This document shows, in pieces, positions 1 to 7,014 of a DNA stretch of 64,000 bases. The DNA lies in contig NZ_CP041244.1 of NCBI RefSeq assembly GCF_006547145.1, positions 5,766,001 to 5,830,000 of the forward strand. The letters are read 5' to 3'. Position 1 is the first letter of the stretch; each line of letters opens with the position of its first letter. Under the pieces are notes generated by a model. That model had not been told where the DNA came from. It made no database searches and saw nothing but the letters and a program-made list of their open reading frames with translations. A program made the position numbers and the translations under genes. This DNA comes from Actinomadura sp. WMMA1423 (GTDB lineage: Bacteria > Actinomycetota > Actinomycetes > Streptosporangiales > Streptosporangiaceae).

Positions 1-1
1 G

Positions 2-1099
2 GCGCGGGTGTCCGACCTCGTCCGGGAGATCGCCGAACTGCCGCCCGGGCGCCTTCAGTCCAAGCTGGCCGGGACGCTGCACGACCCCCGGCTGCGCATC
101 GCCTTCCCGCTGGACGGCGGGTACATCAGCGCGGAGGGGACGCCCGTCGAGGTCCCCGCGCGGGACGCCGCCACCGCGATCACCGTGATCGGGGACCCCG
201 GCGACCCGGTCGCGGTGCTGATCCACGACCCGACGCTGCACGCCGAGCCCCGGCTGCTGGAGGCGGTGACCGAGGCGACCCGGCTGGTCCTGGAGAACAC
301 CCGGCTGCAGGCGACCGCGCGGGCCCACCTCGCCCAGGTCCGGGCGCTGCTGGCGCGGATCGTCGCGGCCGAGGACGCCGCCCGCCACGGCCTCCAGCGC
401 GACCTGCACGACGGCGCGCAGCCGCAGCTCATCTGGGTCGGGATGGAACTCGCGCGGGTGCGCGACGCGGTCGCCCGCACCGTCCCGTCCGGGCGCCGCC
501 GGGAGGTCGACAGGGCCATCGACGAGGCCGAGGCGCGGTTGCGCGCCGCCCTGCGCTCCCTGCGGGAGCTGGCCCGCGGCATCCATCCGGCGGTGCTGAC
601 CACCGAGGGGCTGCGGGCCGCGCTGCGCGAGCTGATCCGGCGCGCCGACGGGCCCGTCCGGCTGCACGCCGACCACCCGATGAAGGACCTGCCGCAGCCG
701 ATCGCGCTGACCGCCTACTTCGTGGTCAGCGAGGCCCTGACCAACGCGCTCCGGCATGCGGACGCGGAACAAGTGGACGTCACCGCCGACCTCGCCGGCG
801 GGCGGCTGACCGTGCGGGTCGCCGACGACGGGGTGGGCGGTGCCGCCGCCCGCCCGGGGTCGGGCCTGTCCGGCCTACAGGATCGGGTGGCGGCCGTGGA
901 CGGCACCCTCGACCTGCGGTCCGGCCCCGCAGAGGGGACCGTTCTGACGGCCGTCATCCCGTGCCCCGGCCGCTTCGCGCCGAAGCCGCGCCGCCCGCGA
1001 GAGCCGGATCACGCCGCGCCCGAGCCGGCACCCGTCGAGGCTGAGCCCGTGGACGCCGAGCCGGTCGATGCCGAGCCGGGTCATCTCGCGCAGGAGTAG
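2..1099 (+). CDS. Sensor histidine kinase, NarL/DesK class (5'-truncated by window)
   Basis: This is the cytoplasmic part of a two-component sensor kinase; the reading frame is open to the window edge, so the sensory and membrane part probably lies upstream. Counting from the GTG at position 8, a linker/GAF-like stretch occupies about residues 30-100. It is followed by a HisKA_3 dimerisation helix with the phospho-acceptor His134 in RDLHDGAQ, then a HATPase_c domain (about 225-320) with SEALTNALRH as N-box and DDGVGG as G-box. The tail is acidic and repeats VDAEP. The gene overlaps the convergent kinase gene by 19 bp. The response regulator at 4402 is the likely partner, although two Ser/Thr kinase genes lie between them. 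Confidence 0.85.
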   Translation, partial: ARVSDLVREIAELPPGRLQSKLAGTLHDPRLRIAFPLDGGYISAEGTPVEVPARDAATAITVIGDPGDPVAVLIHDPTLHAEPRLLEAVTEATRLVLENTRLQATARAHLAQVRALLARIVAAEDAARHGLQRDLHDGAQPQLIWVGMELARVRDAVARTVPSGRRREVDRAIDEAEARLRAALRSLRELARGIHPAVLTTEGLRAALRELIRRADGPVRLHADHPMKDLPQPIALTAYFVVSEALTNALRHADAEQVDVTADLAGGRLTVRVADDGVGGAAARPGSGLSGLQDRVAAVDGTLDLRSGPAEGTVLTAVIPCPGRFAPKPRRPREPDHAAPEPAPVEAEPVDAEPVDAEPGHLAQE

Positions 1100-2547
1100 G
1101 TGAACGAGGCGGAGTCCTGGAGCGCGTGGTCGCCCAGGGACGCCAGCGTCGCGGTGAACCTGTGGCGCCCGGTGCCGTGCACCTTCCACAGCAGATGCAC
1201 GGTCGTGCGAGTGCGGCCCTTCTCGACGGCCTGGCGGCGCGGCGGCTCGGGGGCGTCCTCGTCGCTGCGCCACCACTGGTAGGAGATGTCGCCGGGCTTC
1301 CCGTCGGTGGTGAGCGTGCCGGTGACGTTGACCTCGTCCCCGCAGGGCGGGCGCGGGTCGTCGACCTTGACGTCCACGGCGGTCACGACCGGCCCCGCGC
1401 CCCCGGCGGGCCGATGCGTCCAGGCGAAGAGGGCCGCCGCCACCACGAGAGGGATCAGCAGCGTCGTCAGCAGGCGGACGACGCGCCGTCGCCGCCGGGG
1501 CTTCGGCGGGACGTAGGTCGTGCGGTACGCCTCGGGGAGCCGGGCGGTGGGCGCGTCGGTCGTGGTCCGCTCGACGGGCGGGAGGTCCGCAGGGGAGGCG
1601 AGGGCCGTCTCACTCCGGGTCAGCGGTGCCGGTCCGGTGGCGTGGGCGCGCGTGGGTGCGGGGTCGGCGGGGGAGGCGCCGCCGGAGAGCGCGGCGGCGG
1701 GGGAGGCCTCGTCCGAGGCGCCCAGCATCTCCAGGAGTCGCGAGGCGGTCGGGCGGGCGTCCGGGTCCTTGGCCATGGCGGCGGAGACCGCGGCGCGCAG
1801 GACGCCCGGCAGGCTGCGCAGGTCGGGCGCGTCGTTCAGGATCTGCCCGATCATGCGCTCGGTGGTGTCGGCGCCGAACGGGCGCCGCCCGGTGGCCGCG
1901 AAGACCACCACCCCGCCCCAGGCGAAGACGTCGGACGCCGGGCGCGGATCGTCGAGGAGCTGCTCGGGGGCCATGTAGGCGGGGGTGCCCAGGGCCTGGC
2001 CCCTGGCGGTGATCCGGGTGGCCTCCGGCGTCCGGGCGATACCGAAGTCGATCACGCGGGGCCCGAGCCGGGACAGCAGCACGTTGCCGGGTTTGAGGTC
2101 GCGGTGCATGATCCCGGCCCCGTGGATCCCCTTCAGCGCCGTGGCCACCGCGATCGCGAGCTGGTGCAGTTCGGCGCCGTGCAGGGCGGTGCCGCCCGCC
2201 ACGAGCTCGTGCAGGCTGGGGCCGTCGATGTACTCGGTGACCAGGTACGGGACGGGTGCGTCGGGGTCGGCCGCCAGCACCTCGGCGGTGGCGTACGCGG
2301 GGACCCGGACGGCGCTGGCGGCCTCGCGGCGGAACCGCGCGCGGAAGCCCTCGTCGCGCGCCAGCTCCGGGCGGATCGCCTTGATCGCCACGAGCCGCCC
2401 GTCCCGGGCCCGCCCGGCGTAGACCCTGCCCATGCCGCCCTCGCCGAGGACGCCGGCGGTGCGGAACTCACCGAACCGGCGCGGGTCCCGCGGCCCCAGC
2501 GGCATGGCGCGGCCGGGCGGCCCGCCCGCGTTCATGGGAACGGTCAT
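1081..2547 (-). CDS. PknB-type membrane Ser/Thr protein kinase
   Basis: A 488-residue eukaryotic-type kinase. The glycine loop GEGGMG and ATP lysine Lys56 lie in the N-lobe; the catalytic HRDLKPGN has Asp150, DFG is at 167-169 and GTPAYMAPEQ marks the activation segment. A Pro/Thr-rich juxtamembrane stretch leads to one transmembrane helix (about 355-376, preceded by RRRRR). The outer domain of about 110 residues has two cysteines and an Ig-like pattern around SYQWW. All catalytic residues are present, so it should be active. It lies 22 bp downstream of a second kinase gene in the same direction, probably in one operon. The ligand of the outer domain is unknown. Confidence 0.9.
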   Translation of the reverse strand: MTVPMNAGGPPGRAMPLGPRDPRRFGEFRTAGVLGEGGMGRVYAGRARDGRLVAIKAIRPELARDEGFRARFRREAASAVRVPAYATAEVLAADPDAPVPYLVTEYIDGPSLHELVAGGTALHGAELHQLAIAVATALKGIHGAGIMHRDLKPGNVLLSRLGPRVIDFGIARTPEATRITARGQALGTPAYMAPEQLLDDPRPASDVFAWGGVVVFAATGRRPFGADTTERMIGQILNDAPDLRSLPGVLRAAVSAAMAKDPDARPTASRLLEMLGASDEASPAAALSGGASPADPAPTRAHATGPAPLTRSETALASPADLPPVERTTTDAPTARLPEAYRTTYVPPKPRRRRRVVRLLTTLLIPLVVAAALFAWTHRPAGGAGPVVTAVDVKVDDPRPPCGDEVNVTGTLTTDGKPGDISYQWWRSDEDAPEPPRRQAVEKGRTRTTVHLLWKVHGTGRHRFTATLASLGDHALQDSASFTYSCAR

Positions 2548-2569
2548 CGAAACTCCTCGGTCCGGTGGG

Positions 2570-4204
2570 TCATGACGCGCTCGTCGTGCCGAGGGAGTGC
2601 GCGGAGATCGCCGGCCCGGGCTCGGCCGGGGTGGACGGCTCCGGATGCGGCGGCCCGGGTTCGGCCGGCGTGCCGTGCGCTTCCGAGCCGCTCGGATCCG
2701 GCTCTGACGTCGAAGGCTCCGGGCCGGGCGTCGGGGGTTGAGGCTTGGGCGTCGGGGGCTGCGGGGTGCCCGGTTTCGAGGACGGGGTCACCGTCGTGGA
2801 GGGGGTGCCGCTCCCGGCGTTTTCGTCGGGGGGCGCGGAGGGGCCGCCCCTCGGCGCTCCGCCCCCGGTCGGGCCGGAGGGCCCCGGCCCGTCCTGCTGC
2901 CGTTTCCCTCCACCGGCCGGGCCGGGTCCACCCGACCGGCCGGGGTTCGGCGGAGTGGGCGGGGCCGGGGACGACGCCGGAGGCGGCGAGGAGGACGGCG
3001 GCGAGGAGGACGGCGGCGGGGACGAGGGCGAGCGGGGCGAGGGCTTCGGAGGCGAGGAGGGCGGGGACGAGGGCGGCGGCGCGGAGGAATGCGGCGTCCT
3101 GGGCCTGCGGTCCGCCACGGCCTGCGTCGCCCTGTCGGCGCGCAGGACGAACAGCCCCGACCCGATCAGCACCAGCACGAGGACGCCCAGGGCCGCCAGC
3201 CCGGGGAGGAGTGACCGCCTGGCCTGATCCGCCGCGACGTCCTTGGCGGCGGCGGCACCCACCGGGAATGCGGCCGCACCCGCCCCGGCCGAGCCGGCAC
3301 CGCCGCCGATCGCCGTGTCGGCGATGGTGGTCCCGGCCTGTGCGGCGCCGGCCCCGGCCCCGCGCATCAGGGCCGGCGCCGCGGCTGCGAGGGCCGCCAG
3401 GCCGCGCCTCTCCCAGTCCTCGCCGTACGCCTCGACGGCCACGGCCTCCAGGTCCCGGACGAACTCCGCCGCGCTCGGCGGCCGCTCGGCGGGGCTCTTG
3501 GCCATCCCGTGCGTCACCAGCCCGCGCAGCGGCCGGGGCACGAGGTCCGCCGGGATCGGCGCGTGCAGGTGCTGGGCCATCAGCACCACGCCCCGGTCCC
3601 CCCGATACGGCGGGCGTCCGGCGACGCACTCCACGAACACGCCGGTGGCCGCGTAGACGTCGGCGGCGGGCCCGGCCGGGTCGCCGTTGCACTGCTCCGG
3701 CGCCATGTAGGCGGCGGTGCCCGCGACCGAGCGGTCCCCCGAGACCGAGGCGACCCCGAAGTCGATGAGCTTGCTGGCGCCGTCGTCCCCGACGATGACG
3801 TTGTCGGGCTTGTAGTCGCGGTGCACCACCCCGGCGGCGTGCGCGGCGGCCAGCCCGAGCAGGGAGCCCTTGAGTACGGTGAGCGCGGCCTCGGGCTCCA
3901 GGCCGGTGTGCTCCTTCAGCACCCGGGCCAGCGAGACGCCCTCGACGGCCTCCATGACCAGCGCGACCCCCGTGCCGCCCCGGACGAGGTCGTGCAACCG
4001 GACCACGTTCGGGTGGTCCACCGACGCCATGAGCCTCGCCTCGTGGTCGGAGGGCAGGCGCGGAGCCGTCCCCTCCGATGTGTCCACGTACTTGATCGCG
4101 ACGAGGGCGCCCGCCCCGTCGCGCCGGGCCAGCACGACGCGCCCGTGCGCGCCCGTGCCGAGTTCCCCGAGTTCGGTGTATCCGGGCACCCGCCAGCCGC
4201 TCAT
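2570..4204 (-). CDS. Membrane Ser/Thr protein kinase with long Pro/Ser-rich outer tail
   Basis: A 544-residue kinase starting at ATG 4204 within MSGWRVPGY. The glycine loop is GTGAHG, the ATP lysine is Lys38, and the catalytic loop is HRDYKPDN (128-135), with Tyr where most family members have Leu. DFG is at 148-150 and TAAYMAPEQ follows. An Ala/Gly-rich linker leads to a single membrane helix at about 331-355. Beyond it lie roughly 190 residues of low-complexity Pro, Ser, Thr and Gly, with no recognisable sensor fold; such tails are thought to cross the cell wall. It is the first gene of a two-kinase unit, diverging from the response regulator gene at 4402. Confidence 0.88.
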   Translation of the reverse strand: MSGWRVPGYTELGELGTGAHGRVVLARRDGAGALVAIKYVDTSEGTAPRLPSDHEARLMASVDHPNVVRLHDLVRGGTGVALVMEAVEGVSLARVLKEHTGLEPEAALTVLKGSLLGLAAAHAAGVVHRDYKPDNVIVGDDGASKLIDFGVASVSGDRSVAGTAAYMAPEQCNGDPAGPAADVYAATGVFVECVAGRPPYRGDRGVVLMAQHLHAPIPADLVPRPLRGLVTHGMAKSPAERPPSAAEFVRDLEAVAVEAYGEDWERRGLAALAAAAPALMRGAGAGAAQAGTTIADTAIGGGAGSAGAGAAAFPVGAAAAKDVAADQARRSLLPGLAALGVLVLVLIGSGLFVLRADRATQAVADRRPRTPHSSAPPPSSPPSSPPKPSPRSPSSPPPSSSPPSSSPPPASSPAPPTPPNPGRSGGPGPAGGGKRQQDGPGPSGPTGGGAPRGGPSAPPDENAGSGTPSTTVTPSSKPGTPQPPTPKPQPPTPGPEPSTSEPDPSGSEAHGTPAEPGPPHPEPSTPAEPGPAISAHSLGTTSAS

Positions 4205-4401
4205 CTTCGGCTCCCCCAGTCGAGCACCGATTCCCCATCGGTGCGGCCGTCAGGCTACGGTCGGGCGCCTCGGCGGCACATCGCCGATTCTCCGGAACGA
4301 GCCCTAGTGAGAAATGGTGAATTCTCGTGTGCCCCGATGCCGCGGGCGGGCGCCGACCTAGGATTTCGGTGCGCGGCGGCCGGCCGGGGAGGGGATGCGC
4401 C

Positions 4402-5058
4402 ATGCGGGTGCTCGTGGTCGACGACCAGCTGATCACGCGGGTCGGGCTGCACCAGCTGCTCACCGGGGAGGGGCACGAGGTGGTCGGCATGCTGGACCAC
4501 CCCGGCAAGGTCGCGCCGGCGGTCTCCAAGCAGCGTCCGGACGCGGTCGTCCTGGACCTGGTGATGCCACCGGATTTCAGTGACGAGGGCGTGCGGATCG
4601 CGCTCGACCTCCGCCGCGAGCACACCCGCCTCGGGATCTTGGTGCTGTCCGAGCATGCCATTCCGGAATGCGCGGAACGGCTCCTGAAGAGCGGCGAGAA
4701 GGGCACGGGCTATCTGCTCAAGGAGCGGATCATGGTGCCTCACCAGCTCAGCCGCGCGCTCCTGCACCTGGTCTCCGGCGGCACGGTGATGGAGCCGGAG
4801 CTGATCGGCGACCTGATGAGGGCCCGCGGCCGGGACGAGCGGCTGGCCGGGCTGAGCGGCACCGAGCGCGAGGTGCTCGGCCTGCTCGCCGAGGGCCTGA
4901 CCGACAAGGGGATCGCCGAGCGCCTCTACGTCTCGAAGAACACCGTGAGCACGCACGTCAGCCACATCTTCGACAAGCTGGACCTGCCGCGCAGCTCGCT
5001 GGACAACCGGCGGGTGCTGGCGATCCTGACCTACCTCCAGCGAAGCGAAACGGACTGA
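4402..5058 (+). CDS. NarL/FixJ-family response regulator
   Basis: A 218-residue DNA-binding response regulator. The receiver domain starts at MRVLVVDDQ and has the phospho-acceptor Asp52 in VVLDLVMP. A LuxR-type helix-turn-helix follows at about 150-205 (LSGTEREVLGLLAEG, then KNTVSTHV). The ATG at 4402 is chosen over an upstream in-frame start because it begins the receiver fold exactly and follows a GGGGAGGGG ribosome site at 4386-4394. It is probably phosphorylated by the NarL-class kinase at the left edge. It converges on the dimethylformamidase-like gene with only 15 bp between the stop codons. Confidence 0.9.
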   Translation: MRVLVVDDQLITRVGLHQLLTGEGHEVVGMLDHPGKVAPAVSKQRPDAVVLDLVMPPDFSDEGVRIALDLRREHTRLGILVLSEHAIPECAERLLKSGEKGTGYLLKERIMVPHQLSRALLHLVSGGTVMEPELIGDLMRARGRDERLAGLSGTEREVLGLLAEGLTDKGIAERLYVSKNTVSTHVSHIFDKLDLPRSSLDNRRVLAILTYLQRSETD

Positions 5059-5073
5059 CGCCACGCCTCGGTT

Positions 5074-6624
5074 CTAGGGGGCGGCGGTGAGCCGCCTGGC
5101 GTCGGGACGGGACGGGTGGCCGCGGCCGAGCGGCCCGGCGGCCATCGCCCGGACAAGCGTGTCGGTGACCCTCGTGGTGAACGCGCGGCCCGCCTCGTCG
5201 ACGCCGTGCCCGCAGGCCGGCCCCCGCATCGCGCAGACCCAGCGCATGGTGCCGGTGGCGAACACCCCCGCGCCGCTGCGGGTCGTGTAGTAGGACGCGT
5301 GCGCGACCGCAGAGCCGGTCCCGCAGCTGATCGGGGAGCGCCCGACGATCTCCAGTGTCGGCGGTGTCGGGCCGCCGGGGGCGATCGCGTCCGCCTCGGG
5401 GCCGACCATGCCGGGGAACCGCGTGCCCGCGCGCACGCCGGTGCCGCGGAACAGCCAGAAGTCGGGCCGGTGGACGGTGAACGCGCCCTCCGCCGGAAAG
5501 CACATGTACTGGATGCCGATGAGGTCGCTCTCCGGCCGGGGCTTCGGCGGCAGCCGCCAGTCCTGTGTCGACTCGGCCGGATTCGTCCGGGATATGGGGT
5601 CGGCGGCGGAGTCCTTGTAGCAGACCACCAGCCGGTCGGCGCCGAGCGGCGTGGCCTCGTACCGGATGTGCCGGTTGACCGCGTTGGCGCCGAGGAAGGC
5701 GATGTTGACGCCCTGGTCGCGGGCCTGCGTCACGCGCCGGCGCATGGCCGTCGACCAGTACTCGTCGTGCCCCAGGGTGAGCAGTCCGCGGGCCTTGCCC
5801 AGCAGGGCGGGATCGGCGTGCAGGTCGTTGTCGGTCGCGTACGCCAGCGGCACGCCCGCCTTCTCGGCCAGTGCGATGGCGGGCTGCTCGTAGGTCAGGA
5901 ACTTGCCCGCGCCGTTCTTGTCGTAGGGACGGTCGAAGCTGACCGCGTAGGACCGGTCAGAGAAACCGGACGGCCCCCCGTAGAGGTCGTAGCCGCCCCA
6001 CTTGTTGTACGCCTGCCAGGTGGTGGTCGCGTTCAGCACCACGACCCGCCCGGCGGTGTCCGGCGAGCGGACGGTCACCGGAACGAACCGCTGCGCGCCC
6101 GACGCGGCGGTCAGCCTGATCAGGTAGCTGCCCGGTGGCCAGTCGGACGCGGCGACGGTCAGCGAAGGCCGCCACGGCGCCGACACCGTGCGCGTCCTGC
6201 GGTCGATGCGGGCCGCCGCCTGCTTGACGCCCGCGACCTGCCCCGACCGCCACACCCGCCGCGCGTTCGCGCCCCCGTACCAGCCCATCCGGAAGGCCTC
6301 GGCGGTGAACCCGGACGTCGTCGTGGAGACGAACAGCCGGAACGACTGGCCCGGCAGCACGCTCACGCGGTCGGCGTACCCCTCGATCTCGTGTTCGGCG
6401 CCCCTGCGGCGGACCTGCCAGTCCGCCGTGCCGGGCTCGGCGCTCTCGGGCGTCTCCACTTTGGCCGCGCCCGCCCTCACGGGCCGTTCGGCGGCCGGGC
6501 GGTGGGACGAGGAGCACGCGGTGGCCAGCACCAGCACCGTGAGCATCGCCACCGCGACCGGAGTCCGGAGCGCTCGCCGAACCGCTCCTTCGCGTCCGGG
6601 ACATCCTTTTTCTGCATCCGTCAC
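5074..6624 (-). CDS. Secreted N,N-dimethylformamidase large-subunit-like protein
   Basis: A 516-residue predicted exported protein related to the beta-subunit domain of N,N-dimethylformamidase. The start is taken at GTG 6624; a hydrophobic signal follows, ending in LATAC, a plausible lipobox. The mature part has an immunoglobulin-like region (about 80-180) and then the conserved core with TTWQAYNKWGG, YEQP and GHDEYWS, typical of this family. Homologues without the small subunit are common in actinomycetes, and their substrates are not established, so activity on formamides should not be assumed. The GTG start overlaps the TGA of a 47-codon upstream frame (GTGA), which suggests coupled translation. 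Confidence 0.75.
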   Translation of the reverse strand: MTDAEKGCPGREGAVRRALRTPVAVAMLTVLVLATACSSSHRPAAERPVRAGAAKVETPESAEPGTADWQVRRRGAEHEIEGYADRVSVLPGQSFRLFVSTTTSGFTAEAFRMGWYGGANARRVWRSGQVAGVKQAAARIDRRTRTVSAPWRPSLTVAASDWPPGSYLIRLTAASGAQRFVPVTVRSPDTAGRVVVLNATTTWQAYNKWGGYDLYGGPSGFSDRSYAVSFDRPYDKNGAGKFLTYEQPAIALAEKAGVPLAYATDNDLHADPALLGKARGLLTLGHDEYWSTAMRRRVTQARDQGVNIAFLGANAVNRHIRYEATPLGADRLVVCYKDSAADPISRTNPAESTQDWRLPPKPRPESDLIGIQYMCFPAEGAFTVHRPDFWLFRGTGVRAGTRFPGMVGPEADAIAPGGPTPPTLEIVGRSPISCGTGSAVAHASYYTTRSGAGVFATGTMRWVCAMRGPACGHGVDEAGRAFTTRVTDTLVRAMAAGPLGRGHPSRPDARRLTAAP

Positions 6625-6764
6625 GGCGGACCCGCCCCCTGCTTCCCCCTGGGTGTCCCGTCCACCGCCACGTACCAGAGATCGTCTTCCCGGCTCGCGA
6701 CCGCATAACCGCCGGGCCGGAACGGGCCCGGCACGCTTACCTGGTTCGGGACAGTTCGCGCCAT
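6621..6764 (-). CDS. Small unknown protein, translationally coupled to the next gene
   Basis: A 47-codon frame starting at ATG 6764 (MARTVPNQ) and ending with a TGA that overlaps the GTG start of the dimethylformamidase-like gene. Third codon positions are mostly G or C, as in real genes here. It has no membrane segment or recognised motif; it ends in KQGAGPP. It may be a true small protein or only a leader frame that feeds ribosomes into the downstream start. There is no strong ribosome site in front of the ATG. Confidence 0.35.
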   Translation of the reverse strand: MARTVPNQVSVPGPFRPGGYAVASREDDLWYVAVDGTPRGKQGAGPP

Positions 6765-7014
6765 TATGTCGCCGCCTTCGCCGCCGCAAGACGCCATTTC
6801 CCGCGTGTCCCGGACCTTCCGAAGAACCGCCCAGCGGATCAACAAGCGCGCAGTGCAAGCGGGGAAGAACGACCCTCACCCGGGTTCCGTCTCGGCCGCC
6901 GAGTGCGCGGAAGGGAGGCGCCGCCGTACCCGGCGGCCGGCTCCCGTTCTAACCTCGTGCTCCTGAGCCCTGCGGCGTGGCCGACGGGTGCGCTGCTGAA
7001 AGGAGCGGGGAGCC

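Noticed and set aside
2544..4706. Very long open frame on the minus strand over the second Ser/Thr kinase and response regulator region
   Set aside because: It is Arg/Gly/Ala-rich without any domain and overlaps genes with clear kinase motifs; long chance frames are normal at this GC content.
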